A stretch of 64,000 nt of DNA from Elymus sibiricus (taxonomy: Eukaryota; Streptophyta; Magnoliopsida; Poales; Poaceae), in assembly GCA_039707655.1 (NCBI GenBank), contig CM077665.1:292210205-292274204 (forward strand), read 5' to 3'. The translations under genes and the position numbers were made by a program. The notes beneath the pieces are model-generated. The model did not search any database. It was not told where the DNA came from and saw only the letters and a program-made list of their open reading frames with translations. Each line of letters begins with the position of its first letter. The first letter of the stretch is position 1. Of the stretch, positions 43,677 through 53,861 are shown piece by piece.

Positions 43677-45026
43677 TCAAGTAATGGATCCACCCGGATC
43701 CAAAGGTATATCAAAGCCAATTTTAATTAACAATGATTTGTAATTTAGTAGTGAGCACAAAGTAACATATATCATGCAACAACGAAGTCTAACTCTCTTC
43801 CTATGCATCGGCATGTCATAAAAGAACAATTCATGCACACAAAGTAAAGGCCAATGCATAGTATAAATAGTTTCTTGCAATTTTATCGTATTGGAAACAT
43901 AGAGAGGCGGAGATGTAGTTCCTCTCTCATAATAATTGCAAGTAGGAGCAGCAAGCACATGCATATTATATTTATCAAAATTATAATGTGCAATAGTAGA
44001 ACGCAGCCCATCAATATAATCCTTAATAAGCGCAAACTTCTCCGGTATAGTGTAGTTGGGAAAATTCAAAAAGATAATAGGACTATCATGCGTGGGTGCA
44101 ATAGCAACAATTTCATTCTTAACATAAGAAACTCTAGCAAGTTCATCTCCATAAGCATAATTCATATTGGCATCATGGCCACAAGCATAACAAGCATCAA
44201 TTTCATTAAAAAGGGATATTTCAAATGAATCCAAGGGATCATAGCAATCAACATAGCATTCATCCTTCGGTAAGCACGAAGGGAAATTAAACGATGTATG
44301 AGTTGAAGAGTTAATCTCATTAGAAGGTGGGCACGGGTAGCTAATCCGCTCTTCCTCCTTTTGTTCTTCGCTCTCCTCGTCATCTTTTTCATCTAATGAG
44401 CTCACAGTGTCAGGAATTTCTTCTTCCATAGATTCCTGCAAAATATTAGTCTCTTCTTGGACAGCGGAGACTTTCTCAATAAAAGCATTAATACCGGCAT
44501 TATATTTGTAATTCTCATAGCAATATCGAAGTATAGCAAGATTTTCAGATCTGTAAACATCATCATCATAATTTTCATACTCCTCAAACAAACATTTAAT
44601 TTCACAAGCACCCATAAAAGCAACGAATTCTTCTATTCGTTCCACATCATAGTAATCATATATACCATTAGCATAAGAAGCCAAGGTTTCATTATCATTA
44701 AATTTACATGAAAAGGGAAGGTGTGGAGCCTTCATCCTAGAGCAACAAGTATAATCATATCTCAAGCATAAATTCCGAGCATACCAATGTAACATATGAA
44801 TTTGATCCCATAACAGTTTCCCTTTTTTAGTCAAGCGATAATCCCTAAAGTATTCACGTTGATCCAACGTGTGTCCCATTATATAATTGAATGGGGTTTT
44901 CTCAGGATTATTAAAGTAGTGCATAATATCTTTCACATAACGAGCATCGAGGGTTTTAGGAGGTTCCCCATCTCCATGAGTAGCAAGTACACCTAATTTT
45001 TTTGGTATTTCGTGTTCCATATCCAT
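43677..45026 (-). CDS. Intact ORF of E, unknown product
   Basis: 449 codons from ATG 45026 (MDMEHEIPKKLGVL), about 95 bases downstream of the primer-binding site, the place of gag. No stop or frameshift. The N-terminal half is rich in Tyr, Asp and Glu, with a globular look (YFRDYRLTKKGKLLWDQIHM, YDYYDVERIEEFVAFMGACE). The middle is strongly acidic (DEKDDEESEEQKEEER). The C-terminal half has Cys/Tyr-rich segments (EIDACYACGHDANMNYAYGD) and a hydrophobic end. No CCHC knuckle, protease or polymerase motif is present. It may be a divergent RNA-binding or packaging protein retained by a non-autonomous element. That is a guess, and the family is unrecognised. Confidence 0.65.
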   Translation of the reverse strand: MDMEHEIPKKLGVLATHGDGEPPKTLDARYVKDIMHYFNNPEKTPFNYIMGHTLDQREYFRDYRLTKKGKLLWDQIHMLHWYARNLCLRYDYTCCSRMKAPHLPFSCKFNDNETLASYANGIYDYYDVERIEEFVAFMGACEIKCLFEEYENYDDDVYRSENLAILRYCYENYKYNAGINAFIEKVSAVQEETNILQESMEEEIPDTVSSLDEKDDEESEEQKEEERISYPCPPSNEINSSTHTSFNFPSCLPKDECYVDCYDPLDSFEISLFNEIDACYACGHDANMNYAYGDELARVSYVKNEIVAIAPTHDSPIIFLNFPNYTIPEKFALIKDYIDGLRSTIAHYNFDKYNMHVLAAPTCNYYERGTTSPPLYVSNTIKLQETIYTMHWPLLCVHELFFYDMPMHRKRVRLRCCMIYVTLCSLLNYKSLLIKIGFDIPLDPGGSIT

Positions 45027-45121
45027 AACTAAAGAAAGAGAACAACTTAGAATAGAAAATAAAATCTACTTAGTGATAAAGCAAACAAGCACACACGAGA
45101 ATATTCACCCCACGCTATTGC

Positions 45122-45139
45122 TCCCCGGCAACGGCGCCA
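45122..45139 (-). other. Primer-binding site of E (tRNA-Asp type)
   Basis: On the minus strand TGGCGCCGTTGCCGGGGA, 11 bases after the LTR end. This sequence is the well-known aspartate-tRNA primer site of Athila-type plant Gypsy elements. Confidence 0.85.
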
Positions 45140-45150
45140 GAAAAAGGTCT

Positions 45151-46589
45151 TGATAACCCACAGGTATAGGGGATCAATTGTAGCCTTTCTCGATAAGTAA
45201 GAGTGTCGAACCCAACGGGAAGCTAAAGGTAGAACAAATATTCCCTCAAGTTCTATCGACCACCGATACAACTCTACGCACGCTTAACGTTCGCTTTACC
45301 TAGAACAAGTATGAAACTAGAAGTACTTTGTAGGTGTAACGGGATAAGTTTGCAAGATAATAAAGAACACGTAAATAAAATCTAGGGGCTGCTTAGATAA
45401 AGAAACAACTAAGTTAGTCTTAGTAGAGAGCTTCTTGTCACAAGAAAGTTATTTGTCCCTAGGCAATCGATAACTAGACCGGTAATCATTATTGCAATTT
45501 TATATGAGGCTGAGGCATAAGCTAACATACTTTCTCTACTTGGATCATATGCACTTATGATTGGAACTCTAGCAAGCATCTGCAACTACTAAAGATCATT
45601 AAGGTAAAACCCAACCATAGCATTAAGTATCAAGTCCTCTTTACTCCCATACGCAAACAACCTACTTACTCGGGTTTGTGCTTCCGTCACTCACGCCACC
45701 CACCATAAGCGAATCATAAACATATTGCAAACCCTACAGCGGGGATCCCTCACACTTGCGCGACACGGAGAGCACCATAGGATAGCACCAATAATAAAAC
45801 ATGCAACTCAAACCAATCATGATCATCAATCAACCCATAGGACAAAACGGATCTACTCAAACATCATAGGATAGCCATACATCATTGGGAAATAATATAT
45901 AGCATTGAGCACCATGTTTAAGTAGAGATTACAGCGGGGAGAAGAGGTTTTGAACCACTGCATAGAGGGGGATAGAGTTGGTGATGACGGCGGTGAAGTT
46001 GTTGGTGTAGATCGCCGTCACGATGATGGCCCCAGCGGCGTTCCGGCGCCACCGGGAGAGAGAGGCAGAGAGCCCCCCTCCTTCTTCTTCTTCTTCCTTG
46101 TCCTTCCCCCTAGATGGGAGAAGGGTTTCCCCTCTGGTCCATGGCCTCCATGGCGGCGGAGGGGTGAGAGCCCCTGCGAGATTGGATCTCTCTCTCTGTT
46201 TCCTTCTGTTTCTGCCTTTCAGATTCCGGCCTTTCACCGTTTCTTAAATTCCCGGAGATCCGTAACTCCGATTGGGCTGAAATTTTAACACGATTTTTAT
46301 CCGGATATTAGCTTTCTTTAGGAGAAAGAAGGGCCCCAACCGCCATACGGGGTGACCACAAGCCACCCTGGCACGCCCTACCCCCCAGGGCACGCCCCTA
46401 TGGCTTGTGGGCCCCTCGGGCACCGCCTTCTGTTGATTCCACTTCCCAAAATTCACATATATTCCAAAAAAATCTCCGTAAGTATATGTTAGTCCCAAAA
46501 ATAGTATAAAAAGTTGCCAAAAGTATATGAAAGTTGTAGAATATTGGCATGAAACAATCAAAAATTATAGATACGATGGAGACGTATCA
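45151..46589 (-). repeat. 5' LTR of E
   Basis: 1439 bp. It lacks about 88 bases present in the other LTR (near 46488, where AGTATATGTTAG joins across the missing part). Otherwise the two LTRs are close to identical. Confidence 0.92.
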
Positions 46590-46929
46590 CCAAACAATTG
46601 TCAGCAATTGATGAAAACATTACCGACGGTACGTACGGAAGTGCCGTTTGCCCGTATTAATATCGCAGACGTTTTATTATTATTACGAGACTGACTGCGC
46701 ATCACCTCTTCTTCCTCTCTCACATCTTGTCGCCGTGTTTTCGCCCGAGGATTCCAGTGCACGCTTCGGCACCGCACCGGCGTTTCTTTTGGCCACGTTC
46801 CCGTGCGGAACCGCGCATGTTCCCACACAAGCTTCCCCATCGGTTTCCCGCTAGAAGCGAATGAGCATAAGAGCCTGCGTGCGTCACACGCGGATGCACA
46901 CCTAGTGCAGCCTAGACCATCTACGAAGC
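46590..46929 (+). other. Upstream region of the CACTA-like gene at 46930
   Basis: Begins with the right CCAAA of E and resumes the interrupted host sequence (ATTACCGACGGTACGTACG). It becomes GC-rich towards 46930, as expected of a promoter and leader. No TATA box was seen. Confidence 0.4.
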
Positions 46930-47706
46930 ATGCCAACCCGACCAAGCGCCGCCTCTGTCATAAACCTCCTCGGCGACGAAAACGATCCGGTGCAGGCGCA
47001 ACGGCCTGTCGAGGCCGATGGCGTGTCCGGCGACGCGCCAGACAACGCTGTGCTGAGCGTCATCGCAAGGGTTGAGCAGACACTTGGCGTAGGGTGCGAC
47101 AGCGCCGCTGAGCAACATAGCCGCCCCACCGCCGAGAGGCTGCAGCGCGCCGCACAAGAAGATCATCGGTGGTGCTCCGTAGAGACAAACATGCGCGTCC
47201 ACGCCGAGAGGGCAAGGCACGCCTCACAGTAAGACTGATGGAGGGCCGCAGAGCGAGAGGCTCGCCGCGCGGCAGAGCAAGAGCGGTTCCGTCCCCGCTT
47301 GCCTGCTATCCCACCCGACATGACGTTGCAGCTGTGTCCAAGGCACGTGAGTAGCCCTATTTCTCGCTAGGAATGTGCAGCGGCCGTCTGCGCCGTACTT
47401 GCACTAGAGCCCGGCCGCACCGTCCTTGCACCGGACGCTGGCCGCGCCCTTCGCATGGGTCATGCCGTTCGCCTTGTCCGCGTCCCCCTCAATGCTAACA
47501 GGCTCGTCGGTAGGCTCGAGCGCCTCCTTGGCCCAGGTGTCCAGCGGGGAGCAGTAGAAGAAAATGACCGTCGCATCCTCGAGATGGTAATCTCCGACGA
47601 AATAGCCAGCTTGAAGCTCGAGATCGCGCTACAGCTGTACCGCGAGCGTGTAAACCGCTTGGACGAACGCCTGACCGAGTTCAGGCATAGCCAAGAGCTT
47701 CCATAG
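46930..47706 (+). pseudogene. Decayed gene in a CACTA-like region, plus strand
   Basis: ATG 46930 (MPTRPSAASVINLLGDENDP) opens one reading frame that can be followed to the TAG at 47704-47706, 259 codons, with three in-frame stops (TAA and TGA near 47230, TAG near 47369). There are no indels. The composition is Arg, Ala and Glu-rich, helical, with a likely coiled coil at both ends (RAAEREARRAAEQERF; VISDEIASLKLEIALQLYRE, RVNRLDERLTEF). It converges on the minus-strand gene at 48639-48019. Plant CACTA elements often carry accessory genes besides the transposase. Whether this is one is inference, and I know no function. Confidence 0.5.
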
Positions 47707-48018
47707 GTTAGGGTGTAGTCATGGACGCGTTTTATTTTGTTGAATCATTTAGATGTCGATCCCAATGTCTGGACAACAATCACAATATTGATATGTTTCG
47801 ATGTATGAATGATTTATGTTCTATTGTTATGTTTCAATACGTGTAAAAGGCTAACAGTTAGAGCCAGAAAATCAGTATGAAAACAGATAGAAATGTGAAA
47901 CTAAAAAATATATTAATTGTTGAATAGCTCATTCATGACATGATACATATACAGTATATATCATCACATATACATGATAATAGTACTTAACTAATACGTA
48001 CAATGAATAAAAACTAAA
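47707..48018. other. AT-rich spacer between two convergent genes
   Basis: Shared 3' region of the genes at 46930-47706 and 48639-48019. AT-rich, with several ATAATA stretches that could serve as polyadenylation signals. No gene. Confidence 0.5.
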
Positions 48019-48639
48019 CTAATAATAACCCCTCCTGGAGAGGGGAGTAGTAAAATGGCAGCCTCTTGCCAGCAGGTCCCTGGTGCGCGGTGGCTTCCCA
48101 ACGCGGAGGGAGTTCGCCGCCTCCTCCGCCTCGCAGCGCTTGACGTGCCGATCAGCCTCTTGCTGGCGGAGGCGCGCGACCATGCAGGACAGTTTAGTGG
48201 GCGCCCACTGGAGCTCTTTGGCGGTGGCACGCTCGAGCTAATCGGCCCACGCCCACGCAGTGGTGAGGTGCCTAGCGCCTTTGGCTTTCATTCTGTGGTA
48301 CCGGCCGTCTTCGTACACCTCCACCGCTCGTCGACTCACCCGCCGCCAAAACTCTAGCTCCTCCTTTTCCCTTGCGGCACTAAGGGCATTCCAGGCCGCG
48401 AGGTTCCTGGCGCGCTCCTCAGCCCGCTCCTTCTTGAACGCCACATGCCTGGCTCTCTCAGCCGGCGGTAGCGCCTTCCACAAAGCCAGATCGTACTGGC
48501 CCCAAAACCAATCTTCAGTTGGGGGATCTGGCGCGACCTCGTTTGGGGGCACGAAGGGGTCCTCCTCGTCGCTGCATTTCGTCATGTCCTCGCGGGGTGT
48601 CGCCTCCTCCTCTGCTTGTGCACAGACCGGTCGTGCCAT
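48019..48639 (-). pseudogene. Decayed charged-helix gene in a CACTA-like region, minus strand
   Basis: ATG 48639 (MARPVCAQAEEEATPRED), with a TATA box 72 bases upstream and a leader of normal length. The frame is open to a TAG at 48238-48240 (after HLTTAWAWAD) and then carries on in the same frame to a second TAG at 48019, so one nonsense codon shortened a 206-aa protein. It contains WFWGQYDLALWKALPPAERA, then long Arg/Glu/Ala helices (KKERAEERARNLAAWNALSA, FWRRVSRRAVEVYEDGRYHR) and, past the stop, CMVARLRQQEADRHVKRCEA. Unrecognised family. It looks like a nucleic-acid-binding or structural helical protein of a transposon, but that is only an impression. Confidence 0.55.
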
Positions 48640-48710
48640 GGCAGAGTTTGTGCGAAGGGTGGGATAGAGAGACGAGAGAATGCAGGTGGGATGACGTCTT
48701 GAGGGGCAGC

Positions 48711-48717
48711 ATTTATA
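48711..48717 (-). promoter_or_regulatory. TATA box of the gene at 48639
   Basis: TATAAAT on the minus strand (CCGCCTATAAATGCTGCC), 72 bases before the ATG. The spacing is standard for plants. Confidence 0.55.
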
Positions 48718-48950
48718 GGCGGTTGGAATCTTGATCGACGCCAGCAATGATTGCACACGATTTCCTAGTCAACAGCCGTGTGTGAATTAACATCACCGAC
48801 GGTTCCCAATGCATGACCGCGTGTGATTAATAGCCTGCGAAAATTGGCTTCCAAAACTCGAAACGTGAAACACGGCGCCAATCATGTGCGACCCGTTTGT
48901 TTTGCCAAATATTTACATTTTCTATCCGTCGAGGGAATTAGCCTGACAAT
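48718..48950. other. CACTA-like subterminal sequence next to H
   Basis: Contains CCGTGTGTGAATT, ACCGCGTGTGATTAA and GCACACGAT motifs like those at 38708-39148. It is cut at about 48950 by element H. Confidence 0.4.
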
Positions 48951-49504
48951 AGTACCAGGGGTATGAACGAAGGGGCGAACCCTAGCTATGGCGCGGATGT
49001 TCACTCGGATGTGTACGAGTTCAGGCCCCACTCGGAAATGGTAAAAGCCCTACGTCTCGAGCCCGGAGGCTTAGTGTTTGCTTATGGGGAGTAATGGATT
49101 ACAAGAGGTCGTAACCCTTGCTCTGGCGCCCGGGGGTGGCTTATATAGAGTGCGCCACCACCGGCCGAGCGCCATCGTTAGGGCTATTAATGCTAATCAA
49201 TGTAGCATTACAGGAACGGCTGATTAAGTGGAGCGTTACTGGTAACGCGGAATTAACAACACAATGAGTCGTGGATGATCCACTCGGATCATTCAAGTCC
49301 CATGGGCGATGCGTCTCCTGAGTCGTCTGAGCTCCCATCTGACCGAGTGACGCCGTGGATGTCCGAATGACTTGAATGATCCGAGTGGATCTCCATATGT
49401 ATCCAAATGCATATTTATCCTAGGGGCTTTAATGATAATGTGGGACCACAGGTGGGCCCTAGATGTCAGGCTTGTGACCCTACACATGGTAGGCAACCTC
49501 ATTA
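48951..49504 (-). repeat. 3' LTR of H (approximate limits)
   Basis: Element-strand start is placed after the tract TTCAGGGGCTAC (plus strand 49505-49516) and the end at GGTACTATTGTCA (48951). There is a TATA-like CTCTATATAAGCC on the minus strand near 49150. The start reads TAATGAGG, not TG, so the left terminus may be mutated or misplaced. The other LTR is outside, so limits are tentative. Confidence 0.5.
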
Positions 49505-50037
49505 GTAGCCCCTGAATCCGTGAGGTTTTAGTGGTCGAGTGATCGACACTCGGAAGTGTCGACGGCGCCTCGGAGGTGCCCAAGAAATGGTCTGGGTCGT
49601 TTCTCACTCGGCTTCAAACCATGACGGATTAAGTATTAACATTTTTTGACCGAACTACTCAGCTTGATTATGCAATACCGTCATATGGAATCGAAGCATT
49701 CCCCAGAAGAAACGATCCGAATGTCCGATTATTCCATCCGAGTATTTAGCTAGTAACGAGTTGACCACTCGGTTTGTAGGAGCGAACCGACGGGCTCCTC
49801 GGAGTGTGGAGCTCATCCCATTTAAGGCATGAAGAAATTTCCACGTGTTCAAAATCGCGAAGGACGTGCGCGGGTGCGCGGTAGAACGGCCACGTCGCGG
49901 AAATTGGGGGTAGTGGGCACGATGCCTCGATGTCCGCGCCGAGATTTTTGCCACGTGTCCCCGAGGTTCTGAAAAGTGGATCCGCGGATCTCGCTCCATT
50001 TACAGATTAACGGCCAGAGATCTCGCCCGATTTTTGG
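49505..50037 (+). other. Upstream region of the antisense gene of H
   Basis: GC-rich towards the right, no frame. It lies between the polypurine tract of H and the TATA box at 50038. The phrases CACTCGG and CCGAGTG recur here, as throughout H. Confidence 0.5.
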
Positions 50038-50045
50038 TATAAAAG
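50038..50045 (+). promoter_or_regulatory. TATA box for the antisense gene of H
   Basis: TATAAAAG in TTTTGGTATAAAAGGCGAGC, about 130 bases before ATG 50170. It lies outside the LTR and points against the element's own transcription. Confidence 0.65.
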
Positions 50046-50169
50046 GCGAGCGCACTGTTGGGGTGAAATAGATCTCACTTTCCGCCCCCTCCTTCATCTT
50101 CTCCGACGCCCGTACGTGACCCTTCCACCGTGCTCTCGACGCAGACCAGTCCCATGCTCGCCGGAGAGG

Positions 50170-53100
50170 ATGTGTGTGGCGCCCGTGAAGGCCGAGCGGG
50201 CGAAGAAGAGCTCGCGCGGCTCCTCCTCAAGCGCCGGCGCGCCGGTGAGATGGACCCTTGGCGAATGGCTGCCATCGCGGGTCTCCAAGGCCCGGATGCT
50301 CGAGCTAGAGAACCAGGGACTCCTGTCTGAGGGGAGTTGGCGGTTACCGGGGGCGGGCGAGGATGAGCCTTCGCCGAAGGGGGACGAGCGTGTCCTCCTG
50401 GTAACTCACCTCGAGCGAGGTTTCTCCCTTCCGCCTCATCCATTCTTCTTTAGATTCCTGGATTTCTTTGATGCTCAGCTCCATCACATCCCTCCCAACT
50501 CTGTCGTTTACTTAGCTGCATTCATTTCTCTCTGCGAAAATTTCTTGGGCTGTCATCCCCATTGAGGTTTATTCAAACATCTTTTCACCTGCCGAGTGAT
50601 GACTGTGAAAAAGCCCACTCGGTCAGAGGATAAAACAAACGTGGCTCTGCTGTGTGGGGGTCTGGGAATCCAGCTACGGGGAAAGGTTTGCTTCCCATAG
50701 ATGACATTTCCAAATTCGGTGAAGGGCTAGTAGGAAAACTGGTTTTACTGCCAGGATGTTCCAGTCGGTGAAGGTCAGTCGGGACTTCCTTCGTATACGT
50801 CTGAACGCATTCGGCCAGTCCCCGGGCTGACTGTGACCAAGGATGAGAAGACAGAGGTGGACATCCTGGTGATAGCTCTGGTGGCTTTGGAGCAGAAAGG
50901 TATAAACGGCCTCGACTTACTGGAGGTTTTTCTCCAAAGGAGGATTCAACCGCTGCAAGCCAGGGCTCACCCCATGTGGGAATACACCGGGCCGAATGAC
51001 ACCACCCGAACACACCCGGAGGAGCTCAGAGCAGATATGGTGGAGGCCAAGATCAAGGCGATCACCCTGGCGCGTGACAACCCCAGAGGGAGCAGGCTGG
51101 TGGCTCCACTCTCATCAGAGAATCCGGCGAATGAGGTAATCTTCAAAGGTCCATTATCCGAGTGATATTTCTGTACTTATTGCAATCGACCTGATTGACC
51201 TGTTCTTCATTCGGCAGGCTTTCACGCAGATGAACAGCCAGGTGCCAATTGCGGACAGAGGCCCGGTTGATGTAGCAAGTGACACTGACCATACGGAGGA
51301 CTCGGCAGAAGCAGGAGAATATGAAGAAGACGACGATGATGACGATGAGGAAGATGGCTCGGACGACAGCGATGAAGTGGAATCCTCGCGCTCAGACGAT
51401 CGTGTGCCTGAAGTCCGTTCCAAGGCGTGCCAGGACTCAGGAGTCCGCGGTGGTGGTCCCAAGGGGTCAAAAGTCGTCAAGCCGACTGGGTATGTCCTCC
51501 CGACTCGCAGCTCGAAGCGTGGGCGTGGAGAACTTGTCTCGTCACCCGAGAAGGTGGCGAAACAGGCCAAAGTCACCACGGCCAAACCTCGAAAGGCAGT
51601 CCCTGTCCCGAAGATTAAGATAACCATTCCCGTGGTCTCAGTGTAAGTATCTCCACTTCGACAATTGTTGTCTAAATTCAACCGAATGATGTGGTAATTC
51701 GAGTATTTCCTCTGCAGTGCTGATACTTCAACTGCTTCGCCTGATCCCCACACTCCGGAGAAGGAGCGAGCCGAGGTCGATGTTGCGTCTTCAAAAGGTA
51801 AGCTTCAAATTCTCTCGGGCGCGCGTCGTGGTTTACTTTCGGCTTATTTCCGAGTGCTTTTGAACACTTGCAGCCCTGTGTGAAGTGATCGACATCGATG
51901 CGGACGACAAGGTTGAACTGTCGAACCCTTCTGCCAACGCGGACGTTGTGATGCAGGAGTCATCACCTGCCGATGCCTTGGTGTTGGCAAGAGGGACCAG
52001 CTCGGGAGCCGGAGCCGCACTCGGAACTGATACGTCATCCTCCTTGCCGACCCCTCCCGTGACCTACATCTTCGCGCTACACCACGTCCCGGAGGATCAG
52101 GTAGGAGCGAGCAAAGAGGCGTTGATCCAACTGGACGTGATGAGCGAACGACTGAAGACGGCGTACGATGCGAGTGAGGCGTTGCAGAAGAATGTCTGAG
52201 TAAGTACTCTCGTATGTACCTTCCTCAGTCCGAAATTTTGGTCCGTGTGTATTTTATTTTTACTTTTGTCTCGAGTAGATTTGCATCTGAGCACACATGC
52301 TGGGTGTTTCTGGGTTCCAGTGGGGGCGCACTGAGCGCACTCACTGGGTGTAGTCCCCGAGACTGCCGTCGACTGAAGCAGTCGGCGGGAGTCTAAGAAT
52401 CCGAATGAATTTGGTGTTTGATCCATTGTTAAACTTGAAGAAAAGCCTTGTATTTGATCTTCCAGTGGAGGCGCGCTGAGTGCACCCACTGGGTGTAGTC
52501 ACCGAGACTGCCGTCGACTGAAGCGGTCGGCGGGAGTCTTAGAGTCCGAGTCAAAATTTTGACTAATATTTTTCCTTTGTTTCCTGTTTGCAGGCTGTTT
52601 GTGAGCTCGGGAGCCACTACAATGCTCTGGAGAAGGAGGTGCAGGACCTACGCCTCAACCTTGAAGCCAAGAAAGCCAAGAACACCCAATTGGACCAGGA
52701 GAAAAAGGCAATCGAAGGTATGTTCATCCTGTCCGACTGCTGCAATAACTGCCCTCCCTCCCTGTCCGATTGAGTCTACTTCATTAGATCTTCGTGGCGA
52801 AAATCGTAAACTTGTCGAGAGGCTGAAGAATTCTATTTCTTTAGAAACCATGAAGACGGCCCTCGAGAAGAAAGACGCAGATCTGGCAGCTGCCCAGAAG
52901 GAGGCCAGCTGAAAGACCAAGGAGGCCGAGGAGAAGCTGAAGGCAGTCAGGAAGCTGGAAGAAGAGAAGAAAACTCTGGAGGTTGCTATGAAGAAGTCCA
53001 GGGAGGAGCTCGCTGAGTTGAAGAAGTCGTATGCTGAGTGGGAGACCAAGCTCGAGCGCATCACTGCCAAGAAAACCGAGCTGGAGCAGTTTGTCGAAGA

Positions 53101-53708
53101 ATTCGGCGACTCCGTGAGCGAAAAGCTCAAAGGTAAACATTCCCGAGTGATTCTTGTGCAACCTTGTTTGGCTGAATGAATTTTGTTCACTTATGATTCT
53201 TTTCTTCATTCAACGAAACCCAGATTTCTGCGACGATGTTGCTGAGGAGACTGACAAAATCGAGAAGGAGTTGGACCCGTCCCGAGAGCTGCTCAAGGAT
53301 AGTGCTGCTATGGCCATTCTCTGTTTGGAAGAACGCATCGATCAAGTGACTGCGTACATGAAGAGGCTTAGCACTGCCGTCTCGGACATTGATCAGGATG
53401 TCTTTTTTGATGAGTAACCTTCAAAGGATCTGGAATCCGCTCTCACATGAGTGAGAGATGTACCGAGCCGTGTGAAAGCCTGGAAAAAATCAGCGGCTCA
53501 AGCTGGAGCTGACATCGCCCTCTCGCTCGTCCGTGTCCACTACAAGGGAGTGGAGGAGAAGAAGTTGAAGTCCCTGAAGGTCGCTAACAGGAAGCACGCC
53601 AAGGTTGAAGATTTCATGGAGATGTTTATGGAAGCTGCCACTCGGATCGTAGACAACATCGACCAGGACACCTTTGTTGAAGCGGTGGTTCTGCCTCGCC
53701 CTGAGTGA
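50170..53708 (+). pseudogene. Antisense gene of H: gypsy-type transposon domain plus coiled coil, seven exons
   Basis: Exons read from canonical GT-AG junctions with matching phases: 50170-51135, 51217-51642, 51718-51797, 51874-52199, 52594-52717, 52788-53132, 53224-53708. Start ATG 50170 (MCVAPVKAERAKKSSRG). Exon 1 holds the putative gypsy-type transposon domain (FLDFFDAQLHHIPPNSVVYL, AAFISLCENFLGCHPH). Exon 2 has an acidic block (EDDDDDDEEDGSDDSDE) and basic patches. Exons 5-7 are long coiled coil (GSHYNALEKEVQDLRLNLEA, then Lys/Glu repeats), ending LPRPE. About seven in-frame stops (TGA 50563, TAG 50683, TAG TAG near 50730, the exon 4 end, exon 6, two in exon 7) are mostly explained by Trp, Gln or Arg codons hit by C-to-T changes. 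The exon frame is otherwise kept. Role unknown, perhaps chromatin or RNA related. Confidence 0.7.
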
Positions 53709-53861
53709 TTGCAGACAACATCGACATGGAAGTTGTAACCGTAAGACTTTGAATGAGCCTGAGGCTCCTGTCGCCAGTACCTTTATCTGTACTTTCGCTT
53801 GGAGTGACGCAGTTTCTATTTGCCTTAACTTCATTCGATCTTTGATTTCTGAATGTTTATA
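53709..53861. other. Spacer after the antisense gene
   Basis: No gene. It links the stop of the antisense gene to the tandem array. Confidence 0.4.

Larger units (their letters stand above)
39149..46589 (-). mobile_element. E: complete Sabrina-like (Athila-type) non-autonomous Gypsy element
   Basis: 7441 bp on the minus strand with duplication CCAAA at 39144-39148 and 46590-46594. The 5' LTR is 46589-45151, the primer-binding site 45139-45122, one ORF 45026-43677, the polypurine tract just right of 40672, and the 3' LTR 40672-39149. The internal part is 4.5 kb with no protease, RT, RNase H or integrase and no gag motifs that I recognise. It presumably relied on a related autonomous element. 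The LTRs differ by few substitutions and one deletion of about 88 bases, so insertion was fairly recent. Confidence 0.9.

Noticed and set aside
45122..45139. Possible tRNA gene fragment
   Set aside because: It is an 18-base primer-binding site next to an LTR, with no cloverleaf.
52648..53209. 180- and 122-codon minus-strand frames opposite the antisense gene of H
   Set aside because: They mirror the coiled-coil exons (Lys/Glu codons read backward as Phe/Leu/Ser) and cross introns.
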